Source: Petrolisthes cinctipes
Lineage: Eukaryota; Arthropoda; Malacostraca; Decapoda; Porcellanidae
NCBI GenBank assembly: GCA_033782935.1
Contig: JAWQEG010000710.1
Location: 930,001-994,000, forward strand
Direction of reading: 5' to 3'
DNA length: 64,000 nucleotides
Part shown: positions 25,201 through 37,140 of the stretch, in pieces
Position numbering within the stretch: the stretch's first letter is position 1
How the letters are laid out: each line of letters starts with the position of its first letter
Position numbers and translations under genes: made by a program
Notes under the pieces: model-generated
The model's input: only the letters and a program-made list of their open reading frames with translations
What the model was told of the DNA's origin: nothing
Database searches by the model: none

Positions 25201-26837
25201 AAAATATTAACAGTCATTTATGGGGTGTTTAGTGTGTGGGTGTCATTACAGTGCTTGGACTTAAAATATCAACCATCATTTATGGGGTTGTGGGTGTGTG
25301 GGTGTCATTACAGTGCTTGGACTGTAAATATCAACAGTCATTCATAGGGTGGTGGGTGTGTGAGTGTCATTACAGTTTTTTTATTGTAATTATTAACAGT
25401 CAATCATAGGGTGGTGGGCGTCATTACAGTGCTTGGACTGTAAATATCAACAGTCATTTATGGGGTGGTGGTTGTGTATGTGTCTTTACAGTGCTTGGAC
25501 TGAAAATATCAAACATAATTCATGGGATGGTGGGTGTGGGGGTGTTATTACAGTGCTTGAACTGTAAATATCAACAGTCAATCATGGGGTGGTGGGTGTG
25601 TAGGGGTCATTACAGTGCTTGGAATGTAAATATCAACAGTCATTCATGGGATCGTGGGTGTATGGGTGTCATTACAGTGTTTTGATTGTAAATATCAACA
25701 GTCATTTATAGGGTCGTGGGTATCATTAGAGTGCTTGGACTGTAAATATCAACAGTCATTTATAGAGTGGTGGGTGTTTGAGTGTCATTACATTGCTTGG
25801 ACTGTAAATATCAACTGTCAATCATGAGGTAGTGGGTGTGTGGGTGTCATTAGAGTGCTTAAACTGTAAAAATCAACAGTCATTCATAGATTGGTGGGTG
25901 TCATTTGAGTGCTTGGACTGTAAATATCAACAGTCATTAATGGGGTGGTGAGTGTATGGGTGTTATTATAGTTCATGGACTTTAAATATCAACCATATTT
26001 CAAGGGGTTGTCGGTGTGTGGGTGTCATTACAGTGTTCGGACTGTAAATATCAACAGTCATTCATGGGTTGGTGGGTGTGTGGGTGTTATTACAGTGCTT
26101 TGACTGTAAATATCAACAGTCATTCAGAGGGTGGTGGGTGTCATTAGAGTGCTTGGACTGTAAATATCAACAGTTATTCTTGGGGTGGTGAGTGTGTGGG
26201 TATCATAAAAGTGCTTAGACTGTAAATATTAACAGTCATTCATGGGGTGGTGAGTGTGTGGGTGTCATTGCAGTTCTTGGACTGTAAATATCAACCATCA
26301 TTCATTTGGTGGTGTGTGTGTGGGTGTCATTACAGAATCTTAAACTGTGAATATCAACAGTCATTCATGGGTATGTGAGTGTGTGGGTATTATTACAGTG
26401 CTTTGACTGTAAATATCAACAGTCATTCAGTGGGTGGTGGGTGTCATTAGAGTGCTTCGACTGTAAATATCAACAGTCATTCAGAGGGTATTGGGTGTCA
26501 TTAGAGTGCTTAGACTGTAAATATCAACAGTTATTTATGGGGTGGTGGGTGTGTGGGTGTTATTACAGTGCTTTGACTGTAAATATCAACAGTCATTTAG
26601 AGGGTGGTGGGTGTCATTAGAGTGCTTGTACTGTAAATATCAACAGTTATTCATGGGGTGGTGGGTGTGTGGGTGTCATTACAGTGTTTTGATTGTAATT
26701 ATCAACAGTCAATCATAGGGTGGTGGGTGTCATTACAGTGTTTAGACTCTAAATATCAACAGTCATTTATAGGGTGGTGGTTTTGTGGGTGTCTTTACAG
26801 TGATTGGACTGTAAATATCAAACATAATTCATGGGAT
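22300..26837 (+). repeat. Satellite array, mosaic of left-domain blocks
   Basis: The order of variants here repeats blocks of the left domain about 17-19 kb away. About 23.1-25.4 kb corresponds to about 4.7-6.65 kb, for example ACTATAATTATCAACCATC units and AGTGGTTTGATTGTAATTA units at 5578 and 24169. About 26.37-26.6 kb corresponds to about 7.3-7.5 kb, with a shared AGAGGGTATTGGGTG monomer. About 26.66-26.88 kb corresponds to 9.2-9.42 kb. The TCTTGGGGTGATG marker of the left domain is at 22992 and 25041. The blocks keep their relative order but not their spacing. No gene seen. Confidence 0.8.
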
Positions 26838-28966
26838 GGTGGGTGTGGGGGTGTTATTACAGTGCTTGGACTGTAAATATCAACAGTCAATCATAGGGTG
26901 GTGGGTGTGTGGGTGTCATTACAGTGTTTTGATTGTTAATATCAACAGTCATTCATAGGGTGGTGGGTATCATTAGAGTGCTTGGACTGTAAATATCAAC
27001 AGTCATTCATGGGGTTGTGGGTGTGTGGGTGTCATTACAGTGCTTGGACTGTAAATATCAACAGTCAATCATGAGGTAGTGGGTGTGTGGGTGTCATTAG
27101 AGTGCTTGTACTGTAAATATCAACAGTCATTCATGTGGTGGTGGGTTTTTGGGTGTCATTGCAGTGCTTGGACTGTAAATATTAGGTCATTTATGTGGTG
27201 GTGGGTGTGTGTGTGTCATTATTGCTTTGACTGTAAATATCAACAGTCATTCATGGTGTGGTGGGTGTCATTACAGTGCTGGTAATGTAAATATCAACAG
27301 TCATTCATAGGGTGATGGGTGTGGGGGTGTCATTACAGTGCTTTGAATGTAAATATCAACAGTCATTCATGGGGTGGTGGGGGTGTGTGTGTCATTATGG
27401 TGCTTGAACTGTAAATATCTAAAGTCATTCATGGGGTGGTGTGTGTGTGTGTTATTAGTGCTTGGACTGTAAATATAAACAGTCATTTATGGGGTTGTGG
27501 GTGGCATTACAGTGCTTGGACTGTAAATATAAACAGTAATACATTTGGTTAGTGGATGTCATTATAGCTCTTTGACTGTAAATATCAACAGTCAGTCATG
27601 GGGTGGTGGATGTGTGGGTGACATTACAGTGCTTTGACTGTAAATATCAAGAGTCATTCATGGGGTGTTGGGTGTGAGGGTGTCATTACAAAGTTCGGAC
27701 TGTAAATATCAACAGTCATTAATAGGGTTGTGGGTGTGTGGGTGTCATTATAGTGATTGGAATGTAAATACCAACAGTCATTCTTGGGGTGGTTGGTGTG
27801 TGGGTGTTATTACAGTGCTTGGACTTTAAATATCAACAGTCATTCATGTGGTTAGTGGATGTAATTATAGTGCTTGGACTGTAAATATCAACAGTCATTC
27901 TTGAGGTGGTGGGTGTGTGGGTGCCATTACATTGCTTTGACTGTAAATATAAACAGTCAATTATGGGGTGGTGGGAGTGTGGGTGTCATTACAGTACTTT
28001 GACAGTATATATCAATAGTCATTCATGGGGTGGTTAGTGTGTGGGTGTCATTACAGTGTTTTGATTGTAAATATCAAGTCATTCATGACTTTGACTGTAA
28101 ATATCAACAGTCATTTATGGGGTGGTGGGTGTCATTAGAGTGCTTGGACTATAAATATTAACAGTTATTTATTGGGTGGTGGGTTTGCGGGTGTCATGAC
28201 AGTGCTTGGACTGAAAATATCAACAGTCATTCATGGGGTGGTGGGTGTGTGGGTGTCATTACAGTGTTTTGATTGTAAATACCAACAGTCATTCATAGGG
28301 TGGTGGGTGTCATTAGAGTGCTTGGACTATAAATATCAACAGTTATTTATAGGGTTGTGGGTTTGTGGGTGTCATGACAGTGCTTGGACTGTAAATATCA
28401 ACAGTCATTCATGGGGTTGTGGGTGTGTGGGTGTCATTACAGTGCTTGGACTGTAAATATCAACAGGTAATCATTGATTGGTGGGTTTGTGGGTGTCATT
28501 ACAGTGTTTGGACTGAAAATATCAATAGTAATTCATGGGGTGGTAAGGGTGGGTGTCATTACAGTGTTTTGACTGCAAATATCAACAGTCATTCATGGGG
28601 TGGTGAGTGTGTGAGTGTCATTACACTTCTTGGACTCTAAATATTAACAGTCATTCATGGGGTGGTAGGTGTGTGGGTGTCATTACAGTTATTGGACTGT
28701 AAATATCAACCATCATTCATTGGGTGGTAGGTGTGTCGGTGTCATTACAGTGCTTGTACTGTAAATATTAACAGTCATTCATGGGGTAGTGGGTGTGTGG
28801 GTGTCATTACATTGATTGGACTGAAAATATCAACAGTCATCCAGGTGGTGGTGGGTGTGTGTGCATCATTACAGTGTTTTGATTGTAAATATCAACAGTA
28901 ATTCATAGGATGGTGGGTGTCATTAAAGTTCTTGGACTGTAAATATCAAGAGTCATTTAAGGGGTG
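26838..28966 (+). repeat. 2.13-kb segmental tandem duplication, copy 1
   Basis: This block is followed directly by a nearly identical copy (about 28967-31154). Displacement is 2128 bp over most of its length. After about 28460 it becomes 2188 bp, because copy 1 lacks one 60-bp monomer present in copy 2 at about 30590-30650. Differences I could see are few: GCTCT against GTGCT at 27567/29695, TCATTCATGG against TCATTTATGG near 28651/30839, and CCAGGTGG against CCAGGGGG near 28834/31028. That implies about 99.8% identity, hence a recent event or recent homogenisation. Ends are approximate, since neighbouring monomers are similar. The exchange point falls in the G box. Confidence 0.92.
28076..28095 (+). 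repeat. Fused monomer junction (founder mark)
   Basis: Here a monomer is cut just after TCATTCATG and joined to ACTTTGACTGTAAATATC of the next, losing the whole G box and the TGTCATTACA end. The same joint ATTCATGACTTTGACTG occurs at 28081, 30209, 35449 and 37232. It is too odd to have arisen four times, so it marks four descendants of one founder block. Confidence 0.85.
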
Positions 28967-31154
28967 GTGGGTGTGGGGGTGTTATTACAGTGCTTGGACT
29001 GTAAATATCAACAGTCAATCATAGGGTGGTGGGTGTGTGGGTGTCATTACAGTGTTTTGATTGTTAATATCAACAGTCATTCATAGGGTGGTGGGTATCA
29101 TTAGAGTGCTTGGACTGTAAATATCAACAGTCATTCATGGGGTTGTGGGTGTGTGGGTGTCATTACAGTGCTTGGACTGTAAATATCAACAGTCAATCAT
29201 GAGGTAGTGGGTGTGTGGGTGTCATTAGAGTGCTTGTACTGTAAATATCAACAGTCATTCATGTGGTGGTGGGTTTTTGGGTGTCATTGCAGTGCTTGGA
29301 CTGTAAATATTAGGTCATTTATGTGGTGGTGGGTGTGTGTGTGTCATTATTGCTTTGACTGTAAATATCAACAGTCATTCATGGTGTGGTGGGTGTCATT
29401 ACAGTGCTGGTAATGTAAATATCAACAGTCATTCATAGGGTGATGGGTGTGGGGGTGTCATTACAGTGCTTTGAATGTAAATATCAACAGTCATTCATGG
29501 GGTGGTGGGGGTGTGTGTGTCATTATGGTGCTTGAACTGTAAATATCTAAAGTCATTCATGGGGTGGTGTGTGTGTGTGTTATTAGTGCTTGGACTGTAA
29601 ATATAAACAGTCATTTATGGGGTTGTGGGTGGCATTACAGTGCTTGGACTGTAAATATAAACAGTAATACATTTGGTTAGTGGATGTCATTATAGTGCTT
29701 TGACTGTAAATATCAACAGTCAGTCATGGGGTGGTGGATGTGTGGGTGACATTACAGTGCTTTGACTGTAAATATCAAGAGTCATTCATGGGGTGTTGGG
29801 TGTGAGGGTGTCATTACAAAGTTCGGACTGTAAATATCAACAGTCATTAATAGGGTTGTGGGTGTGTGGGTGTCATTATAGTGATTGGAATGTAAATACC
29901 AACAGTCATTCTTGGGGTGGTTGGTGTGTGGGTGTTATTACAGTGCTTGGACTTTAAATATCAACAGTCATTCATGTGGTTAGTGGATGTAATTATAGTG
30001 CTTGGACTGTAAATATCAACAGTCATTCTTGAGGTGGTGGGTGTGTGGGTGCCATTACATTGCTTTGACTGTAAATATAAACAGTCAATTATGGGGTGGT
30101 GGGAGTGTGGGTGTCATTACAGTACTTTGACAGTATATATCAATAGTCATTCATGGGGTGGTTAGTGTGTGGGTGTCATTACAGTGTTTTGATTGTAAAT
30201 ATCAAGTCATTCATGACTTTGACTGTAAATATCAACAGTCATTTATGGGGTGGTGGGTGTCATTAGAGTGCTTGGACTATAAATATTAACAGTTATTTAT
30301 TGGGTGGTGGGTTTGCGGGTGTCATGACAGTGCTTGGACTGAAAATATCAACAGTCATTCATGGGGTGGTGGGTGTGTGGGTGTCATTACAGTGTTTTGA
30401 TTGTAAATACCAACAGTCATTCATAGGGTGGTGGGTGTCATTAGAGTGCTTGGACTATAAATATCAACAGTTATTTATAGGGTTGTGGGTTTGTGGGTGT
30501 CATGACAGTGCTTGGACTGTAAATATCAACAGTCATTCATGGGGTTGTGGGTGTGTGGGTGTCATTACAGTGCTTGGACTGTAAATATCAACAGTCATTT
30601 ATGGGGTGGTGGGTGTGGGTGTCATTACAGTGTTTTGACTGTAAATATCAACAGGTAATCATTGATTGGTGGGTTTGTGGGTGTCATTACAGTGTTTGGA
30701 CTGAAAATATCAATAGTAATTCATGGGGTGGTAAGGGTGGGTGTCATTACAGTGTTTTGACTGCAAATATCAACAGTCATTCATGGGGTGGTGAGTGTGT
30801 GAGTGTCATTACACTTCTTGGACTCTAAATATTAACAGTCATTTATGGGGTGGTAGGTGTGTGGGTGTCATTACAGTTATTGGACTGTAAATATCAACCA
30901 TCATTCATTGGGTGGTAGGTGTGTCGGTGTCATTACAGTGCTTGTACTGTAAATATTAACAGTCATTCATGGGGTAGTGGGTGTGTGGGTGTCATTACAT
31001 TGATTGGACTGAAAATATCAACAGTCATCCAGGGGGTGGTGGGTGTGTGTGCATCATTACAGTGTTTTGATTGTAAATATCAACAGTAATTCATAGGATG
31101 GTGGGTGTCATTAAAGTTCTTGGACTGTAAATATCAAGAGTCATTTAAGGGGTG
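28967..31154 (+). repeat. 2.19-kb segmental tandem duplication, copy 2
   Basis: Near-identical second copy of the block before it, with one additional 60-bp monomer. Its left border shows a chimaeric G box: copy 2's own end reads AAGGGGTGGTGGGTGTG then TGGGTGTC, while the junction reads AAGGGGTGGTGGGTGTG then GGGGTGTT, which is how copy 1 begins. The exchange thus happened inside GGTGGTGGGTGTG, in register. From about 30.12 kb onward this copy is also the left end of a larger block repeated at 37.1 kb. Confidence 0.9.
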
Positions 31155-34100
31155 GTGGGTGTGTGGGTGTCATTACAGTGCTTGGACTGTAAAATATCAA
31201 CTGTCATTTATGGGGTGGTTGGTGTGTGGGTGTCATTACAGTGCTTTGACTGTAAATATCAACAGTCATTTATGGGGTGGTGAGTGTGTGTGTCATTATA
31301 GTGCTTGGACTGTAAATATCAACAGTCATTTATGTGGTGATGTGTGTCATTAGAGTGCTTGGACTATAAATATCAACAGTTATTTATGGGGTGGTGGGTT
31401 TGTGGGTGACATGACAGTGCTTGGACTGAAAATAGCAACAGTCATTCATGGGGTGGTGGGTATATGGGTGTCATTACAGTGTTTTGATTGTAAATACCAA
31501 CAGTCATTCATAGGGTGGTGGGTGTCATTAGAGTGCTTGGACTATAAATATCAACAGTTATTTATAGGGTGGTTTGTTTGTGGGTGTCATTACAGTGCTT
31601 GTACTGTAAATATTATGTGTTATTCATGAGGTAGTGGGTGTGTGGATGTCATTACAGTGCTTGGACTGAAAAGATCAACAGTCATTTATGGGGTGGTTGG
31701 TGTGTGGGTGTTATTACAGTGTTTGGACTGTAAATATCAAATGTCATTAATGGGGTGGTGGGTGTGTTGGTGTCATTACAGTGCTTTGACTGTAAATATC
31801 AACAGTCATTTATGGGGTTGTCTGTGTGTGTGTCTTTATAGTGCTTGGACTGTAAATATCAACAGTCATTCATGGGGTGGTGAGTGTGTGGGTGTCATTA
31901 AAGTGCTTGGACTGAAAATATCAAGTCATTCATAGTGTGGTGGGTGTGTGTGTGTCATTAGTGCTTGGACTGTAAATATCAACAGTCATTCATGGGGTGG
32001 TGTGTAGCATTACATTGCTTGATTGTATATATCAAAAGTCATTCACGGGGTTATGGGTGTGTGGGTGTCATTACAGTGCTTGGACTGTAAATATCATAAG
32101 TCATTTATAGGGTGGTTGGTGTTTGCGTGTCATCACATTGCTTGGACTGTAAATATCAACAGTCAATCATGGGGTGGTGGTTGTGTGGGTGTCATTACAG
32201 TGCTTGGAATGTAAATATAAACAGTCATTCATGGGGTGGTGGGTGTGTGGGTGTTATTACAGTTCTTTGACTGTAAATATCAACAGTCATTCAGGGGATT
32301 GTGGGTGTCATTAGAGTGCTTGGACTGTAAATATCAACAGTTATTCATGGGGTGGTGGGTGTGTGGGCGTCATGACTTTGCTTGGACTGTAAATATCAAC
32401 AGTCATTAATGGGGTGGTGAGTGTGTAGGTGACATTACAGTGCTTTAACTGTAAATATCAAGTCAATCATGGGGTAGTTGGTGTGTGGGTGACATTACAG
32501 TGCTTGGAGTGTAAATATCAACAGTCATTCATGAGGTGGTGGGTGTGTGGGTGTCATTACAGATATCGGAATGTAAATATCAACAGTCATTCATGGGGTG
32601 GTGGGTGTGTGGATGTCATTACAGTGCTTGGACAGTAAATATCAACTGTCAATCATGTGGAGGTGGGTGTGTTGGTGTCATTACAGTGCATGGACTGTAA
32701 ATATCAACCATCATTCATTGGATGGTGGGTGTGTGGGTGTCATTACAGTGTTTTGATTGTAAATATCAACAGTCATTGATGGAGTGGTGGGTGTGTAGGT
32801 GTCATTACAGTGCTTTGACTATAAATATCAACCATAATTCATGGGGTGGTGGGTGTGGGGGTGTCATTACAGTGCTTTGACTGTAAATATCAATAGTCAT
32901 TCATAAGGTGTTTGTGGCATTACAGTGATTGGAGTGTAAATATCAACAGTCATTCATGGCATAGGGTGATGGGTGTGTGGGTTTTATTACAGTGCTTGGA
33001 CTGTAAATATCAACAGTCATTTATGGGGTGGTGGGTGTGTGGCTGTCATTACAGTGCTTGGACTGTAAATATCAACAGGCAGTCATGGGGTGGTGGGTTT
33101 GTGTGTGTCGTTACAGTGTTTGGACTTTAAATATCAACAGTCATTCATGGGGTGGTGGGTAGGTGGTTGTCATTACAGTGCTTGGACTGTAAATATCAAG
33201 TCATTCATGGGGTGGTGGGTGTGTGTGTCATTAGTGTTTGGGTGTGTAAATATCAACAGTCATTTATGAAGTGGTGGGTTGCATTACAGTGCTTGGACTG
33301 TAGATATCAACAGTTATTCACGGGGTGGTGGGTGTGTGGTTGTCATTACAGTGCTTGGACTATAAATATGAACAGTCATTAATGGGGTGTTGGGAGTGTG
33401 GGTGTCATTACAGTGAATGAACTGTATATATCAACAGTTATTCACGGGGTGGTGGGTGTGTGGGTGTCATTACAGTGCTTATACTGTCAATTTAAAAAGT
33501 CATTCATGGGGTGATGGGTGTGTGGGTGTCATTACAGTGCGTAGACTGTAAATATCAACAGTCATATATGGGGTGGTGGGTGTGTGGCTGTCATTACAGT
33601 GCTTAGACTGTAAATATCAACAGTCAATCATGGGGAGGTGGGTTTGTGGGTGTCATTACAGTGCTTGGACTGTAAATATGAACAGTCGTTTATGGGGTGG
33701 TGGGTGGGTGGGTGTCATTACAGTGCTTGAACTGAAAATATCAAGTCATTTATGAAATAGTGGGTGGCATTACAGTGCTTGGACTGTAAATATCAACAGT
33801 CATTAATGGGATGGTTAATAAGTGGGTGTCATTACAGAGCTTTGATTGTAAATATCAACAATCATTCATAGGGTGGTGGGTGTGGGGATGTCATTACAGT
33901 GCTTTGACAGTAAATATCAACAGTCATTCATTTGGTGGTAGGTGTTTGTGTGTCATTATAGTGCTTGGACTGTAAATATCAACTGTCATTCATAGGGTGG
34001 TGGGTATGATTGTGTCATTACAGTGCTTGAACTGTAAATATCAACTGTCATTCATTAGGTGGTAGGTGTTTGTGTGTCCTTATAGTGCTTGGACTGTAAA

Positions 34101-34710
34101 TATCAAAAGTCATTCATGGGGTGGTGGGTGTGTGGGTGTCATTACAGTGCTTGGACAGTAAATATCAAGTCATTCATTAGGTGGTGGGTGTGTGTGTGTG
34201 TCATTAGTGCTTGGACTGTAAATATCAACAGTCATTCATTGGGTGGTGGGTGTGTGGGTGTCTTTACAGTGCTCAGACTGTAAATATTAAGTGTCATTTA
34301 TGGGGTGGTGGGTGTGTGGATGTCATTACAGTGCTTGGACTGTAAATATCAACAGTCATTTATTGGATGGTGAGTGTGTGGGTGTCATTACAGTGCTTGG
34401 ACTGTAAATATTTACAGCCATTCATGGGTTGGAGGGTGTGTGTGTGTCATTAGTGCTTTGAATGTAAATATCAACAGTCATTTATTTGGTGGTGGGTGTG
34501 TGGCTGTCATTAGAATGCTTGGACTGTAAATATCAACCATAATTCATGGGGTGGTGGGTACGAGGGTGTCATTACAGTGCTTAAACTGTAAATATCAACA
34601 GTTATTCATGGGGTGGTAGGTGTTTGGGTGTCATTATAGTGCTTGGACTGTAAATATCAATAGTCATTCATGGGGTGGTTGGTGTGTGGGTGTCATTACA
34701 TGGCTTGGAC
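30120..34710 (+). repeat. ~4.6-kb duplicated block, copy 1
   Basis: The order of variants from about 30.12 to 34.71 kb is repeated at about 37.14-41.84 kb. The displacement changes along the block: 7023 bp near 30.2 kb, 7083-7084 bp from 30.5 to 31.9 kb, 7077 bp near 32.5 kb, 6900 bp at 32.94-33.3 kb and 7134 bp near 34.45 kb. Each step is close to a whole number of monomers, so single-unit and few-unit gains and losses followed the duplication. Shared rare marks include ATGGCATAGGGTGATGG at 32958 and 39858. Overlaps copy 2 of the 2.1-kb duplication. Confidence 0.85.
32950..32975 (+). repeat. Monomer with small insertion (ATGGCATAGGG)
   Basis: In this monomer CATTCATAGGG has become CATTCATGGCATAGGG, a gain of about 5 bp that partly repeats CAT-GG. 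The identical change is found exactly 6900 bp later, at 39850-39875. It serves as a reliable anchor for aligning the two 4.6-kb blocks. Not seen elsewhere in my reading. Confidence 0.8.
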
Positions 34711-37140
34711 TGTAAATAGCAAGTCATTTATGGGGTGGTGGGTATGTGTGTGTCATTAGTGCTTGGACTGTAAATATCAAGAGTCATTCATGGGATGGTG
34801 GGTGGCATTACAGTGCTTGGACTGTAAATATCAACAGTCAGTCATGGGGTGGTGGGTATTTGGCTGTCATTAGAATGCTTGGACTGTAAATATCATCAAT
34901 AATTCATGGGGTGGTGGGTGTAGGGGTGTCATTACAGTGCTTTGACTGTAAATGTCAACAGTCACTCATGGGGTGGTAGGTTTGTGGTTGTCATTACAGT
35001 GCTTGGACTGTAAATATCATCAGTCATTCATGGGGTGGTGGGTTGGTGGGTGTCATTACAGTGCTTGGACTGTAAATATCAAGTCATTCATGGGTTGGTG
35101 GGTGTGTGTGTGTGTCATTAGTGCTTGGACTGTAAATATAAACAGTCATTTATAGGGTTGTGGGTGGCATTACAGTGCTTGGACTGTAAATATCAACAGT
35201 CATTTATGAGGTGGGTGTGTGTGTGTCTGTCATTACAGTGCTTGGACTGTAAATACCAAAAGGCAGTCATGGGGTGGTTGGTTTGTGTGTGTCGTTACAG
35301 TGTTTGGACTTTAAATATCAACAGTCATTCATGGGGTGGTGGGTGTGTGGGTGTCATTACAGTGCTTGGACAGTATATATCAATAGTCATTCATGGGGTG
35401 GTTAGTGTGTGGGTGTCATTACAGTGTTTTGATTGTAAATATCAAGTCATTCATGACTTTGACTGTAAATATCAACAGTCATTTATGGGGTGGTGGGTGT
35501 GTGTGTCATTATAGTGCTTGGACTGTAAATATCAACAGTCATTAATTGGGTGGTGGGTGTCATTAGAGTGCTTGGACTATAAATATTAACAGTTATTTAT
35601 GGGGTGGTGGGTTTGTGGGTGTCATGACAGTGCTTGGACTGAAAATATCAATAGTCATTCATGGGGTGGTGGGTGTGTGGGTGTCATTACAGTGTTTTGA
35701 TTTTAAATACCAACAGTCATTCATAGGGTGGTGGGTGTCATTAGAGTGCTTGGACTATAAATATCAACAGTTATTTATAAGGTGGTGGGTTTGTGAGTGT
35801 CATGACAGTGCTTGGACTGTAAATATCAACAGTCATTCATGGGGTTGTGGGTGTGTGGGTGTCATTACAGTGCTTGGACTATATATATCAACCGTTATTT
35901 AGGGAGGGGGGTGATTACAGTGCTTGGAAAGTAAATATTAACAGTCATTCATAGTGTGGTTGGTGTGTGAGTGTCATTACAGAGCTTGGACTGTAAATAT
36001 CAACAGTCAATTATGAGGTGGTGGGTATGTGGGTGTCATTACAGTGCTTGGACTTTAAATATCAACAGTCATTAATGGGATGGTTAATGAGTGGGTGTCA
36101 TTACAGAGCTTTGATTGTAAATATCAACAATCATTCATAGGGTGGTGGGTGTGGGGATGTCATTACAGTGCTTTGACAGTAAATATCAACAGTCATTCAT
36201 TTGGTGGTAGGTGTTTGTGTGTCATTATAGTGCTTGGACTGTAAATATCAACAGTCATTCATAGGGTGGTGGGTATGTTTGTGTCATTACAGTGCTTGAA
36301 CTGTAAATATCAACTGTCATTCATTAGGTGGTAGGTGTTTGTGTGTCATTATAGTGCTTGGACTGTAAATATCAACAGTCATTCATGGGGTGGTGGGTGT
36401 GTGGGTGTCATTACAGTGCTTGGACAGTAAATATCAAGTCATTCATTAGGTGGTGGGTGTGTGTGTGTCATTAGTGCTTGGACTGTAAATATCAACAGTC
36501 ATTCATTGGGTGGTGGGTGTGTGGGTGTCTTTACAGTGCTCAGACTGTAAATATTAAGTGTCATTTATGGGGTGGTGGGTGTGTGGATGTCATTACAGTG
36601 CTTGGACTGTAAATATCAACAGTCATTTATTGGATGGTGAGTGTGTGGTAGTCATTACAGTGCTTGGACTGTAAATATTTACAGCCATTTATGGGTTGGA
36701 GGGTGTGTGTGTGTCATTAGTGCTTTGAATGTAAATATCAACAGTCATTCATGGGGTGGTAGGTTTGTGGTTGTCATTACAGTGCTTGGACTGTAAATAT
36801 CATCAGTCATTCATGGGGTGGTGGGTTGGTGGGTGTCATTACAGTGCTTGGACTGTAAATATCAAGTCATTCATGGGTTGGTGGGTGTGTGTGTGTGTCA
36901 TTAGTTCTTGGACTGTAAATATAAACAGTCATTTATGGGGTTGTGGGTGGCATTACAGTGCTTGGACTGTAAATATCAACAGTCATTTATGAGGTGGGTG
37001 GGTGTGTGTCTGTCATTACAGTGCTTGGACTGTAAATATCAACAGGCAGTCATGAGGTGGTTAATTTGTGTGTGTCGTTACAGTGTTTGGACTTTAAATA
37101 TCAACAGTCATTCCTGGGGTGGTGGGTGTGTGGGTGTCAT
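34711..37140 (+). repeat. Satellite array between the 4.6-kb blocks
   Basis: This interval is made of copies of neighbouring segments. About 34.94-35.88 kb recurs at about 36.72-37.66 kb with a displacement of 1783 bp, confirmed by the fused joint at 35449 and 37232. About 36.07-36.70 kb repeats 33.80-34.44 kb (displacement about 2269 bp, mark TTAATGGGATGGTTAAT). That mark occurs a third time at about 41060. The dinucleotide run GTGTGTGTGTGTGTC near 34187, 35100 and 36888 is a local expansion of the monomer's own GTGTG. No gene seen. Confidence 0.8.
35884..35930 (+). repeat. Degenerate monomer with G run
   Basis: After ACCGTTATTTAG the G box is reduced to GGAGGGGGG and passes directly to TGATTACAGTGC. 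The usual TGTC before ATTACA is lost. A relative at 40885-40930 reads ACCGTTATTTAAAAG then seven G in total. Both are followed by the unusual TGGAAAGTAAATATTAAC, so they share an origin but have drifted in the run. Confidence 0.75.

Noticed and set aside
34185..34210. Independent (GT)n microsatellite.
   Set aside because: The run is only a few extra GT units in the normal GGGTGTGTG box of one monomer type and recurs in its relatives.
35125..35514. The longest open frame (129 codons) as a possible real gene.
   Set aside because: It is the same satellite peptide in all three frames in turn, lengthened by 54- and 60-bp units and by stop-losing variants. Its near copy at 36908-37195 is shorter because of an early stop.
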